A stretch of DNA of 64,000 nt from positions 197,117,281 to 197,181,280 of the forward strand of contig NC_081552.1 of NCBI RefSeq assembly GCF_963082655.1. The letters are read 5' to 3'. Below the pieces are notes generated by a model. It searched no databases, was not told the DNA's origin, and saw only the letters and a program-made list of their open reading frames with translations. This document shows, piece after piece, positions 43,201 through 52,835 of the stretch. The translations under genes were made by a program, and so were the position numbers. This DNA comes from Stomoxys calcitrans (taxonomy: Eukaryota > Arthropoda > Insecta > Diptera > Muscidae). Numbering within the stretch: the first letter of the stretch is position 1; every line of letters begins with the position of its first letter.

Positions 43201-44466
43201 CCCAATTTCTAAAAATTAAATAGCCTATGTTTCCTTCCAGACAAACGTACACAATCTATGACAATTTTAAGACAATGGGTCTAATGGCTTTTTTGAGGGT
43301 TGGAGTGACCCCCTATACTTCGATCAGATTTTGTATGCCAGATTCGAAATCTACTCCCGAATACCTTTCGTTTGAGCCCCATATTCAATATGAACATCCA
43401 ATATATCTGTTTGAGGGGAGTTTTGGGGCTGGAGCGGCCCAATGGGCAGATAGACACAAATTTTAATACCTTATTCGTATTCTACTCTCCAATACCTTTC
43501 ATTTGATACCCATATTGTCCCGATAGGTTCACTTTTGATTTTGGGTTGCGTTTTTGGCATAAGGGGGAGGGGAGGGTTCGTCCCCCATCCGATACCGAAA
43601 AATTATATAGCCTATTTTTCCTTCCAGACCAACCTACATAATGTGCAAAAGTTTCGAAAAAATCGGTTCAGCTGTTTTTCAGTCTATACGTAACAAACAA
43701 ACCGAGTTCCATATATCCGTAATTGGCTAATGTGCCCATTTTGGGCGTTTTTATGGGGGTGTGGTATCCCTCCAATACTTCGACATGAATTTGTGTGTCA
43801 GATTCGTTATCTACTCCCGCATACTTTTCATTTGATACCTAGATTGTCCTTATCGGCCCACTTTAGATTTCGGGTGGTTTTTTTGAGGTAACGCTGGAGG
43901 GTCCACCCCCTTCCGTTATCAATTAATTATAAAGCGTATTCCTAATTCCTGGCCATATTCGTAATCTACTCCGGAATACCGTTTATTTGAGTCCCATATT
44001 GTCATGATCATCAAATAAGGGATTTTGGGCTGGGGCAGTCCCCCATGTACTTGGACCCAACTTTTATTTGAAATTCGTAGTCCACTCTTGAATACCTTTC
44101 ATTTGAATCTCATTTTGTCCCAATCGGTCCACTTTCATTTTTGGGTAGTTCTTTTGGGGTAAGGGGAAGTTTAGTCCCCCAGGTACTTGGACCCAACCTT
44201 TACTATTAAATTCGTACTCTACTCTTGAATACCTTTAATTTGAATCCCATATTGTTCCGATCGGTCCACTTTTATTTTTAGGTAGTACTTTTGGGGTAAG
44301 GGGGAGGGTCCCCCCCCCCCCCTCCCGATATCAACAAATTATATAGCCTATGTTTCCTTTCAGGCCAACCTACACAATCCGTGAAAATTTCAAGGTAATC
44401 GGTTCATCCGTTTTTGAGTCTATGCGGAACAAGCAAACCGACAAACAAACACAAATTGAATTTGAT
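43201..44466 (+). repeat. Family B array with intact right end
   Basis: Units with CTACTCCCGAATACCTTTC, TTTGATACCCATATTGTCC and GGGTAAGGGGGAGGGTCC. A stretch of 12 C lies at 44311-44322. It ends ATATAGCCTATGTTTCC, GGCCAACCTACACAATCCG, AAACCGACAAACAAACACAAATTGAATTT, the defining family B terminus. An inner end-like block at 43618-43720 suggests two elements fused. Confidence 0.8.
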
Positions 44467-45605
44467 ATATATGAAATGAGGTGCATCACAATAAGTGTGC
44501 AAAATTTCATAAAAATCGAATCAGATTTAGATATAGCTTCCATATATCTGGTTCAAATTGAAGAGAGATATCGAACAACTCACGATACCAATTTTTGCCG
44601 AAATCGGACAATAAATGCGCCTTTTATGTGCTCAAAACCTTATATCGAGAGATCGGTCTATATGGAGCTATATCCAAATCTGGACCGATCTGAGCCAAAT
44701 TGCAGAAAGTTGTCGAAAAGCCTAACACAACTCACTGTCCCAAATTTTGCCGAAATCGGAAAATAAATGCGCCTCTTGTGGGTCCAAAACCTAAAATCGA
44801 AAGATCGGTCTATATGTCCAAATCTAGACTGATCTGTACCATTTTGCAGAAAGATGTCGAGGGGCTTAACGCCATTCACTGTCCCAAATTTCGGCAAAGT
44901 CGAACAATAAATGCGCTTTTTATGGGCCCAAAACCTTATATCGAGAGATCGGTCTATGTGGCAGCTATATCCAAATCTGGACCGATCTGAGCCAAATTAA
45001 AGAAGAATATTGATGGGACTAACATAACTTACTGTCCCAAATTGCGGCGAAATCGGATTATGAATGTGCCTCTTGTGGGTCCAAAACTTAAAATCGAAAG
45101 ATCGGTCTATATGGCAGTTATATCCAAATCTAGACTGATCTGTACCATATTGCAGAAAGAGGCCGAGGGGCTTAACGCCACTCACTGTCCCAAATTTCGG
45201 CGAAATCGGACAATAAATGCGTCTTTTATGGGCCCAAAACCTTAAATCGAGAGATCGGTCTATATGGCAGCTATATTCAAATCTGGACCGATATGGGCCA
45301 ATTTGAAAAAGGATGTCGAATGGCCTAACACAACTCACTGTCTCATATTTCAGCAAAATCGGATAATTAATGTGGCTTTTATGGGTCTAAAACCCAAAAT
45401 CGAGAGATCGGTCTATAAGGGGACTATATCAAGATATAGTCCGATATAGCTCATCTTTGAACTTAACCTGCTTGTGGACAAAGGAGGAATTTGTGCAAAG
45501 TTACAGCTCAGTATCTATATCTTTAACGACTAAAGCGTGATTTCAACAGACAGACGGACGAACATGGCTAGATTGTCTTAGGTTTTTACGTTGATCAAGA
45601 ATATA
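44467..45605 (-). repeat. Family A array, inverted, about 7 units
   Basis: Units read on the plus strand as GATCGGTCTATATGGCAGCTATATCC, ATCTGGACCGATCTGAGCC, ACTCACTGTCCCAAATTTCGGCG. The left-end block follows at the right (ACAGACAGACGGACG, GTTGATCAAGAATATA). The MITE at 45606 cuts the element at that TA-rich block; the outermost left terminus is not found beyond it in the same orientation. Confidence 0.82.
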
Positions 45606-45816
45606 TTGGGTTGCCCAAAAAGTAATTGCGGATTTTTCATATAATCGGCGTTGACAAATTTTTTCACAGCATGTGACTCTGTAATTGCATTCTTTCCTCT
45701 GTCAGTTATCAGCTGTTACTTTTAGCTTGCTTTTGAAAAAAAGTTCATTCTAAGTTTTATTAAAAATGCATTTACTTTCTTTTAAAAAATCCGCAATTAC
45801 TTTTTGGGCAACCCAA
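45606..45816 (+). mobile_element. mariner-type MITE, copy 4 (211 bp) inside family A
   Basis: TTGGGTTGCCCAAAAAGTAA at the left, ..TTTTTGGGCAACCCAA at the right, TA at 45604-45605 and 45817-45818. It is shorter than other copies because the GTGTAAAAAAGTATATTTGATTAAA stretch is missing after GCTTTTGAAAAAAAG. Target: the ATATATA block of a DINE-like element, a natural TA-rich landing site. Confidence 0.93.
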
Positions 45817-45818
45817 TA

Positions 45819-45955
45819 TTTAGATATTACTATGGATATGGTAAGGGAGTTGTAATAAAATAGTATGATTAATATATGAATGGTGGTGGTAGTACGATTA
45901 GTATATCAAAGTTCGGCACGGCCGAACTTAACACGTTTTTATTTGTTTTTGCTTA
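45819..45955 (+). repeat. Family A right end
   Basis: GAATGGTGGTGGTAGTACG, AAAGTTCGGCACGGCCGAACTTAACACG, TTTTTATTTGTTT: the terminal hairpin with one interior change and the usual tail. It is plus orientation, opposite to the array on its left, so it belongs to another copy. Confidence 0.7.
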
Positions 45956-46384
45956 CTTGTAACTTATTCAATTTTTTTCAGTGTATGTATGGAAAATAAT
46001 CATTCAAAGTTTATAATGTACTTTAAAACTATTTTACATAGATTTCGAATGATTTTTCTAATTTTTTTTTATGGGAACAAACAATGAGCGGCATGTATGA
46101 AAATTGGACATCCGTGTCTATCATATTTAAAATTTTTAGAATTTGAAAATGTGGGAAACATTTATCGATTGAACAGATTTGAATGGCAATTGAAAAACAT
46201 TTAATTGCATTTTTTCGTAAATTGAGCAGGATGCTTAGAGAGAGAGAGAGAGAGAGACATAATGAATGATTTGAACAATATTGTATAATTGGAAACAAAA
46301 AGACAATGTAACCCTACTAAAGGCCTTTGTACACTCACTCACAGAATGGGAGTGGTGCTTAATAATACTGAAAGCTTATCCTCG
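45956..46384. other. No gene recognised; contains (AG)n
   Basis: AT-rich DNA with a 22-bp (AG)n tract at 46236-46257. The minus-strand frame 46029-46298 is read through the microsatellite (SLSLSLS) and is not a gene. Confidence 0.45.
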
Positions 46385-46701
46385 AGCATTATTTGTATTT
46401 GTATTTGTATTTTATTATGATAAAACCCATACAAAAGACAGTGTCTTATATAAAGCATGAGTTTGTAAATTGATAAATACAATGAGTTCAACAAGTTTTC
46501 ATTTAAATAGAACAATAATTGGTACAAAATATTTAGCAATTTAAGCAAAGTTACTGATACAATATTTAAGTTAAAAAAAAGTTTAAACAAAAAAAAAAAA
46601 AAAGAAAAAAAGAAACTTTAAAGAAAATTTAACAATTTAATCAAAGTTACTAATAAAATAAATTAAAAAAAAAATAGTTATAAAAAAAACAAAACAAATA
46701 A

Positions 46702-47820
46702 TTAATTAAAATGATTATAAATCAAAGATTTGAACTGTCGTTCATTACTTATAATTTGAATACTATTGGGAAGATTATTCCAGAGACGTATAGCATTAAC
46801 AAAGAACTGTTGTTCAGATACACGATATTGATGACGTATTCTTTTACGTATCAATACTTTAATATCATTATCAAACCACTGATTCCCATTCGAAAAAACA
46901 GTTCGGGTCTTCATCGGAACACATTTGTCGAAAATCTGACTCACATTATGTTGAAGAAATGCAATCTGTTCATCTACGCAAGACATGCCATAAAGTTTCT
47001 GCCACTCAACGGTGCCAATTTCACAAAGTAGTGAGTTATAATCAATGTTTCTATAGTCTCTGTACGTATATGTTATACTTGTATATTCCATTGGAACGCC
47101 ATAAGTCAAAAAACATAAATCATGTTTTGAAAATAGGGGTGCCGATAATTGATCATATAACTTAACATCAGTCTTGGAACTTACGAAGAACAAGTCAATA
47201 AGAGTCTCTGTTGTCATTGTATAGTGTGTGGCAGTATTGGAATTAACAACATGCAACCCTATTGATTGAATGCTCCCCGTCAAATGTGTTTCTTCAAGCA
47301 CATTACTATTAAAGTCACCAGTGACTATAATATCATTATAATGACAATTTATATCCTCAAGTCTCTTCACCAAGTCATCATATTGCACTCTTTTGTTCGG
47401 ACGGTATACAACCCCAACCAGAACTTTTCTACGCAAACAGTGAAGTTCGGCAAAAATATATTCAACTTTGTCTGTTGAACTAGACGAAGCAATGGGTCTG
47501 AAATCTATGTCATGTCTTATATAGATAGCAACTCCACCACCTCTGCCATCCCGATCGGATCTTAAAAACCTGTAACCATCTACAGATACCAGTCTATTCC
47601 CATAATGTGGTTGAAACCATGTCTCAGAGACCGCAATAACGTCAACACCGAATTTCTCAAATATATAGCGAAACTCATCAATTTTGTTCTTAAGGCTCTG
47701 AGCATTTATATGCACAATTTTCAGTCCTGGCTTCTGTCGCGCTAGAACCTTGACCATCAGGTGTATATTGTCTCTAGAATTTTCCCGTTCATTACGAGGG
47801 AACAACATATTGAGAAACAT
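46702..47820 (-). CDS. LINE-5 ORF2: endonuclease fused in frame to the C-terminal tail (372 aa)
   Basis: An open frame of 372 codons, starting at ATG 47820. Residues 34-240 form an apurinic/apyrimidinic-type endonuclease: HINAQSLKNKIDEF (37-50), AVSETW (63-68, catalytic Glu), GGGVAIYIR (94-102), GVVYRP (136-141), VTGDFNSN (166-173, Asp and Asn), LIDLFFVSS (207-215), FSKHDLCFL (230-238, with the His; canonical SDH reads SKHD). Residues 311-328 (NQWFDNDIKVLIRKRIRH) are the segment that normally precedes the RT. At about residue 330 it joins QYRVSEQQFFVNAIRLWNNLP, the typical last 40 residues of CR1/Rex-type ORF2. Some 500 residues of RT are therefore missing without loss of frame. Nuclease activity is plausible from the motifs; reverse transcription is not. 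Confidence 0.85.
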   Translation of the reverse strand: MFLNMLFPRNERENSRDNIHLMVKVLARQKPGLKIVHINAQSLKNKIDEFRYIFEKFGVDVIAVSETWFQPHYGNRLVSVDGYRFLRSDRDGRGGGVAIYIRHDIDFRPIASSSSTDKVEYIFAELHCLRRKVLVGVVYRPNKRVQYDDLVKRLEDINCHYNDIIVTGDFNSNVLEETHLTGSIQSIGLHVVNSNTATHYTMTTETLIDLFFVSSKTDVKLYDQLSAPLFSKHDLCFLTYGVPMEYTSITYTYRDYRNIDYNSLLCEIGTVEWQKLYGMSCVDEQIAFLQHNVSQIFDKCVPMKTRTVFSNGNQWFDNDIKVLIRKRIRHQYRVSEQQFFVNAIRLWNNLPNSIQIISNERQFKSLIYNHFN

Positions 47821-47978
47821 AGATGTAATTGTAGACAGTACAAATCTTTGATTTTAAGTTTATGTATGAAAAGGCAACGTTATTTAGTTTGAAAGATAAA
47901 TAAAAATAAATAAATAATAGTTTAAAAGGGTTTAAATTCATGAAAAATTTAATTAAAAAGATTCTCATCATTATTGTT

Positions 47979-48575
47979 TTAGCAAGTATCTGCGTTATGT
48001 TGTTCTCTGCTAGTTTCAGCAGAGCGAAAAAGAGTATCCAGCATATTGATGTGTTCAATGCTAATTGGGTTATCATTAACAAAGTGTTTGATATAGACCA
48101 ATCCGCGATAAGTGTACGCCGAATGTACTTGATTTTGTTTCCTCAATCGAACTGCAGCTTGAAGGATCTGATAGTTGGAATGTGTTAGGTTTTCTTTAAT
48201 ATAAAAACTGGTTTCCGTTTGAAACCCTAATATTGATAAGGATAGGTTTGATTTGGTGTTCCTTCTGAATTCGCTTAAGGTTTTTAAGAAATAGTTTTTG
48301 TCGTATGGAGAGTGTAGTTTGACAATAATTACAGCATCTGGGGAATAATTCTGGTGCTTATTGTTTTTGTTTTGCAGTCGGTATGTGGATTTAACAACTG
48401 GTGTAGGAATGTTTATAGTTTGACATATATTTTCAAAATAGAGTGGAAGATTTTCGCCTTCAGTGTACGGAATTCCGTTAAGTCTAATATCAGATGCAAC
48501 CAGAGAATTAGCTTGTTTTGGTGCTTTTATTTTTAAGTCTTTTATCTCGGTTTTGAGGTTGGAAATTTCACACAT
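47979..48575 (-). CDS. LINE-5 ORF1 (RNA-binding protein, possibly N-terminally truncated)
   Basis: 198 codons from ATG 48575. The same frame stays open upstream for about 20 further residues (VIERVSYLETAMCEISNLKTEI) that look like a coiled coil, so the true start may lie further up or be lost. Residues 30-60 (RLNGIPYTEGENLPLYFENIC) are the start of the RRM-like core of LINE ORF1 proteins, followed by SPDAVIIVKLHSPYDKNYFLK and a basic C-terminal part with LRKQNQVHSAYTYRGLVYIKH. Such proteins coat the element RNA. It lies 158 bp upstream of ORF2 in the same direction. Confidence 0.75.
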   Translation of the reverse strand: MCEISNLKTEIKDLKIKAPKQANSLVASDIRLNGIPYTEGENLPLYFENICQTINIPTPVVKSTYRLQNKNNKHQNYSPDAVIIVKLHSPYDKNYFLKTLSEFRRNTKSNLSLSILGFQTETSFYIKENLTHSNYQILQAAVRLRKQNQVHSAYTYRGLVYIKHFVNDNPISIEHINMLDTLFRSAETSREQHNADTC

Positions 48576-48834
48576 AGCTGTCTCTAAATATGATACTCTT
48601 TCAATTACATTGTTTATTATAATGCAAAAAAAAAAACCAAAAATTAAAATAATGATGGTTTAAGCTTAATAACTTTAAGCAAATGCCAATTGTTAACGAA
48701 GAGAATTCTATTTTAAGAGCACAGCTATTTTAAGAGCCTTGAAACTGAATAACTAAATTGTATATGGTTAAACAGCATACACAATGGAATGGAATGAAAT
48801 GAAATAACAGCCACTGAAGAAGGCTGTCAAGTAG

Positions 48835-49509
48835 CCTAACACAACTCACTATCCAAATTTTGAAGAAATCGGACAATAAATGCGCCTTTCATGGGCCCAA
48901 GACCTTATATCCTGAAATCGGTCTATAAAATTGCTCTAACTAAATCTGGACCGATCTGAATCAAATTGAAGAAGAATGTCGAGTGGAATAACAAAACTCA
49001 CTGCCCCAAATTTCAGCAAAGTCGAATAATAAATGTGGCTTTTATGGGCCTAAGACCCTAAATCGGCAGATCGGTCTATATGGGGGGGGGGGGGGGGGGG
49101 GGTCTATATCAGGTTCTTGACCAATTTAAAACGTTCTTGGCACAGTTGTTGGAAGTCATAACAGAACACCACTTGCAAAATTTCGGCCAAATCGGACAAA
49201 AGTAGCGGCCTCCAGGGGCCCACAAAGTCAAATCGGGAGATCGGTTTATATAGGAGCTATATCCAAATCTGAACCGATATGGTCCATTTGCAATCTCGAA
49301 CATTCTACAGTAATATTTGGTATCGGTGAAAAATTTCAAGCGGCTAGCTTAACGCGTTCAACCGCTATCGTGATTTCCACAGATGGACGGACGGACATGG
49401 CTGGAGCGACTCTGTATGTCAAGACGATCAAGAATAACAATCTTTTTGAGGTCCTAGATCAATATTTCGAGGTGTTACAAACGGAATGACTAGATTAGTT
49501 GGGGTTTAA
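48835..49509 (-). repeat. Family A element, inverted, with G21 tract
   Basis: Units CAGTAGCCTAACACAACTCAC.., GGACAATAAATGCGCC, AGATCGGTCTATATGG, then the left end on the right side (ACAGATGGACGGACGGACATGG, GACGATCAAGAATAAC, GGTGTTACAAACGGAATGACTAGATTA). It ends head-to-head with another left-end fragment at 49510. Confidence 0.8.
49082..49102. repeat. Poly-G homopolymer, 21 bp
   Basis: 21 consecutive G. The neighbouring unit normally has GGGGGCTATATC here (see 15526), so it is an expansion of a 5-G run in the repeat. Its length may also be an assembly or sequencing effect. Confidence 0.9.
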
Positions 49510-49529
49510 TAATCTAGTCATTCCGTTTG
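49478..49529. repeat. Perfect 20-bp inverted repeat at a head-to-head family A junction
   Basis: CAAACGGAATGACTAGATTA (49478-49497) and its exact complement (49510-49529) are separated by 12 nt. Both are the left-end sequence of family A, in opposite orientations. A stable DNA or RNA hairpin is possible. Confidence 0.9.
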
Positions 49530-49541
49530 GTTGTGGGTACA

Positions 49542-50450
49542 ATAAGGACGAGCTGAGAAAAGCTCAGAACAAATCCTGGGTGGAATTCTGCAGCTCCGTG
49601 GAAGATTCTGTCCCCGAGACCTTTTACGGTGAGGTATATTCAGAAGTCAGAGAATGTATGGACAATGTCTAGTGAGAAAACAATAGAGCAACTCGTTGGT
49701 ACACATTTCCCGGAAAACTCTCCAATGGACAACGTGGCTCGGAGGTTATTGGCGAATCTGTGTCTGAACCGCAAATCGTTTGGGCAATAAGAAGTTTCGA
49801 TTCTTTTAAGTCGCTAGGCTCTGAGGATGTATCACCGGTTGAATAACAAGCTGTGTCTGTTAGACTGGTTCCTTGACTTAAGGAGATATACCTTGCTTGT
49901 ATCAAATTGTGTCCGAGCCGAAAATCCTTAAGGCGATTAGATATTTCGACACCTTTTGTTGTTTCTGGAAGCAAAAAGGTGTAAGAGTGGTCGCGTATGC
50001 TGAAGACGTGGCAATTGCAGTAAGGGGGAGTTTCCCAGTACTCTAAGAGATATACTTCTGGAAGATCTATGTGCAACAGCGAAGTGGGCTACCGCAAGTG
50101 GTCTAGGCGTAAGTCCGTGCAAGACAGAAGTAGTTCTTTTTAGCAGAAGATACAAGTTACCTACAGTGGCACCTGTCTCCTTGGGAGGAGAGAATGTTCC
50201 ATATAGAAAGCGCAAAATACCTGGGTATTTTGCTGGACAGGAAATTCAACTTCAAATCTAACATTTTGCAAAGGGCAAGAAAGGCAACTCTTGCCCTATA
50301 CACCTGCCAGAGTGGCATTGGCAAAAGTTGGGGTTTAGACCACGTGTAATGCGTTGGGTATATACTGCAGCTGTTAGACCTATAATGCTATATGGTGTTG
50401 TGGTCTGGTGGACGGCGCTATAAAAGTCCAACTGTTGTTCAATACTTAAC
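49542..50450 (+). pseudogene. LINE-3 linker and reverse transcriptase, internally deleted
   Basis: ELRKAQNKSWVEFCSSVED, GTHFPENSP-like, EPQIVWAIRSFDSFKSLGSEDVSPVE (the SPGPD block changed to SLGSED) and KEIYLACIKLC. Near 49935-49950 it jumps over the whole palm to VVAYAEDVAIAVRGSF (about 49990-50030). The active site reads YAED, so the first catalytic Asp is Glu. Then AKWATASGLGVSPCKTEVVLF, SAKYLGILLDRKFNF, and the thumb RVMRWVYTAAVRPIMLYGVVVWW in shifting frames. LINE-1 E is inserted just after. Confidence 0.78.
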
Positions 50451-50457
50451 CGGATCC

Positions 50458-50675
50458 ACACGCAGATACCGGCACTTAGGTGGAGACACAATACCAGACA
50501 TGAACCAACTTAGGGGAGAGGTATTGAAAACAGTTAAGGATTTTGTTAATAGCACTGAATTCCTAACTTTAGAGCGTTTTCAGAGCGCACAACAAATAGA
50601 TTACTGGCTTAGGTGTATGTCCATAGTGACATGGGGCCGATTAATATCTGCACCCTCTTTTCAACCAAACCTAAT
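50458..50675 (+). mobile_element. LINE-1 copy E: short 3' end, 7-bp target duplication
   Basis: Only the last 218 bp: RYRHLGGDTIPDMNQLRGEVLKTVKDF and STEFL, then the shared 3' UTR (AGCGCACAACAAATAGATTACTGGCTTAGG .. CAACCAAACC). CGGATCC occurs at 50451-50457 and 50676-50682. LINE-3 sequence flanks it. A severely 5'-truncated insertion. Confidence 0.88.
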
Positions 50676-51520
50676 CGGATCCTCTGGACATTGTGGCTAA
50701 ACAAATTGCTGGCCGTTGCGGACACTGTGTTATCCTTGATACAATGTTCGATGGTCCAGACTGTATGGATCACACCCTGCCTGAGCCGGTTTTTGATAAA
50801 AAGTACCGTACCTCCATTCCTGATAGAACCGATTGAAACTACGATATCGCTGGTAATAGAAGTTACATACACTTCTATACGTATGGTTTCAAACTAAGCG
50901 TCCAGGTGGTCTTTGCTGTATACTCTAAAGATCTAGAACTGGTCATATCGAAATGGTTACCCCACCATTGCAGTGTGTATCAAGCGAAGGTCCTTGCAAT
51001 TAAGGAAGTGGTGTAATGGCTAAGATATAATGTCAATACGACAATTGGCATAAATATCTTCTCAGGCAGCCTGGCAGCCATTAGATCCTCTGAAGAACGT
51101 TTTTCTGAACACAAAAACCGCCTTTGACTGGCGAAGATCTCTCAACGAGTTGGCTGAACAGTTCAAAATTCACCTGTTCTGGTTGCCGGGCCACAGAGAT
51201 ATACCAGGGAATTGTAAAGGGGACGAGCTTGCGAGACTGGAAACAACCTCACACATTCCAGGGAAACTGGAATCTGAGGGTATGCCTGTAGCGACATGTA
51301 GTCTTCAGGATGAGGCCCCAAGGGCAACAAATGATAGGTGGTCAAAAAGACCCAATCTGGACTTGAAGAGGTCTGCGGCTTGCTGTCATTGGCTACAACA
51401 GACGTCTCAGTCATTGTGTACGTCATGACAGGTCACTCACTGTCTAAACGGAAACATGCTGACAGACTGGAAGTTGCCAGTAACGACTTTTGCAGAAGCT
51501 GTGAGAACATCGAAGAGGGA
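50676..51520 (+). pseudogene. LINE-3 RNase H region (broken)
   Basis: PLDIVAKQIAGRCGH, ILDTMFDGPDCMDHTLPEPVFDKKYRTSIPDR, then a decayed INFYTYGFKLSVQVVFAVYSKDLELVISKWLP where YTDGSK should be (the first Asp is lost: TYG), then HCSVYQAKVLAIKEVV (Glu replaced by Lys in AKVLAI), INIFSGSLAAI (Asp replaced by Gly) and FKIHLFWLPGHRDIPGNCKGDELARL (51150-51240) with the last Asp kept. Three of four RNase H residues are changed. NDFCRSCENIEE near 51485 starts the finger. Confidence 0.8.
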
Positions 51521-51617
51521 AAAGCCACCTTCTGTGTGTGTGTGTCCCGCAGAAGAGCAGTTTCACTTTAGGTTCTCATATCTAATATACAAGCTACCAG
51601 TTAAACAGATTTCTCCA

Positions 51618-51855
51618 TTATATCTTTATTATACTCACCACCATAAAATGGTGGTATACTAATCTAGCCATTCCGTTTGTAACAGCTCGAAATTTTGATC
51701 TTGGGCCCCATAAAGTATATATATTCTTGATCGTCTCGAAATTCTGATTCGAACTATAAATGTCCGTCCTTCCGTCTGTCGAAATCACGATAACGGTCGA
51801 ACACATAGAGCTGGCCGCTTGATATTTTGCACACATTCTTTATATTGATTTAGGG
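51618..51855 (+). repeat. Family A left end
   Basis: TTATTATACTCACCACCATAAAATGG and GGTATACTAATCTAGCC, CCCCATAAAGTATATATATTCTTGATCG, GTCCGTCCTTCCGTCTGTCG, AGCTGGCCGCTTGATATTTTGCAC. It is cut where family B starts. Confidence 0.8.
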
Positions 51856-52190
51856 TACTACATTTTTTGATATCTGAAGGGGGAGCGGACCCTCCCCCTT
51901 ACCCTAATTTTCAGAAACGCCAGATCTGGAAGATGGGTGGTACGTTTTAAGCGTAATTTTGTGTGACCTCTAACAGTAACCTACAAATAAAAATTTGGTA
52001 TCCAAATTTCGGATGGGGTACCCAGGGGGAAGGGGGGTCGCCCACCCCATTCCAAACATATATATATACACTAATCACGACACTATGGGATTCAAATGAA
52101 AGGTATCTCATATCCAATCGTCGTACCAAGTGTTTGGGGGTCCTCCCCTTCCCCAAAAAGACCCCCAAACAGGATTTATATACTGATGGA
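51856..52190 (+). repeat. Family B fragment
   Basis: TTTTTGATATCTGAAGGGGGAGCGGACCC, AAACGCCAGATCTGGAAG, GGGGTCGCCCACCCC, GGGATTCAAATGAAAGGTATC, GTCCTCCCCTTCCCC. About two units. Confidence 0.7.
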
Positions 52191-52420
52191 CTTATTTACG
52201 ATGAGTCTCAGTGAGAGGCCGGGTGGCACCGGCTCTATCACAATTACTTAGTGCCTATGATGCTCGATATGACAAGGCAAGTTATTGGCGCCTTTAAATA
52301 ACCAATGGCCACCTTGTTCTCGCGGCGATCAGTCCTTTGGGCCGGAACGAGCTTGCTCACACAGGAGCTTGACGAGCATCGTCAACTCCACAGGACAAAG
52401 TGTCTTCCACAATGACATTA
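52191..52420. other. Unassigned GC-rich segment with a short hairpin
   Basis: About 230 bp, notably less AT-rich than its surroundings. GCCGG-GTGGCA-CCGGC at 52218-52233 can form a 5-bp stem. GGGCCGGAACGAGCTTGCTCACACAGGAGC follows. It has no match elsewhere in the window and no open frame. It lies between family B and a family A right end and could be the 3' end of another element. Confidence 0.45.
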
Positions 52421-52652
52421 TTAACCGATTTGGCTGATATTTTGCACACTCCACTTTGGTCTCACACAGTCAAACCAACTATGGCGCTTATCTGTTCATT
52501 ACTTGGTATAACTCAAATAGCATAGCTATTCCTATCCATTATCCATTGTTTGCCCAAAAAGAGATAACGGCCAAAGAACTTGATATAAGCGATCCAGGTG
52601 GGAGTGTATAAAGATTCGGCCCGGCCGAACTTAGCACGCTTTTACTTGTTAC
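52421..52652 (+). repeat. Family A right end
   Basis: TTAACCGATTTGGCTGATATTTTGCAC, AACTATGGCGC, GATCCAGGTGGGAGTGTATAAAG, ATTCGGCCCGGCCGAACTTAGCACG, TTTTACTTGTTAC. It may be the right half of the element whose left end is at 51618, with family B and the unassigned segment inserted between. Confidence 0.75.
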
Positions 52653-52659
52653 TTGGGTA

Positions 52660-52830
52660 CTCCGGCAGCCGAGTTAGTGGCGTGGTCGGTATGCCAGTGC
52701 GGGGGTCGTGGCTTCGATTCCCACCAGAGGCCCGTCTGTCTATCTGTCGCTGCTGTGGTATCACAATGGAATAAAATCGCCTAAGTAAGTCTATAAAGGA
52801 CTGCCACTCCTACCTTACTTTACCCCACCT
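52660..52830 (+). mobile_element. SINE-2: tRNA-derived SINE
   Basis: Head GGCAGCCGAGTTAGTGGCGTGG (A-box region) and GTGGCTTCGATTCCC (B-box region, one change from GGTTCGATTCC), then GCTGCTGTGGTATCACAATGG, GCCTAAGTAAGTCTATAAAGGACTGCCACTCC and an ACCTTACTTTACC end. Length about 165 bp. A second copy is at 62517-62642. Its 3' part resembles the LINE tail at 20692-20800. Confidence 0.75.
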
Positions 52831-52835
52831 ACTTG

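Larger units (their letters stand above)
46385..48700 (-). mobile_element. LINE-5: CR1-like non-LTR element with internal RT deletion
   Basis: Minus strand: ORF1 (48575-47979), a 158-bp gap, ORF2 (47820-46702), a 3' UTR with A-rich runs, and a 3' end made of AATACAAATACAAATAC repeats (46390-46413), the short-repeat tail style of CR1-related elements. Unlike every other LINE in the window both ORFs are open. ORF2 lacks the whole reverse transcriptase. The 5' end is not defined; family A DNA begins near 48835. If it moved as such, it needed RT from a relative. Confidence 0.75.
49542..51590 (+). mobile_element. LINE-3: RNase H-class non-LTR element, interrupted by LINE-1 E
   Basis: 49542-50450 gives linker and RT; 50676-51590 gives the part after the thumb, RNase H and a finger region. 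The 226 bp between (including the duplicated target) are LINE-1 E. The 5' part and the finger end are missing. It is the same family as the scraps at 12880-13200 and, inverted, 60835-60915. Many stops, and a large deletion before the RT active site. Confidence 0.8.

Noticed and set aside
42753..43205. 150-codon minus-strand frame
   Set aside because: It spans a family C fragment and a SINE-1 scrap, so it is a composite of repeats.
46029..46298. Minus-strand frame with SLSLSLS
   Set aside because: Read through an (AG)n microsatellite.
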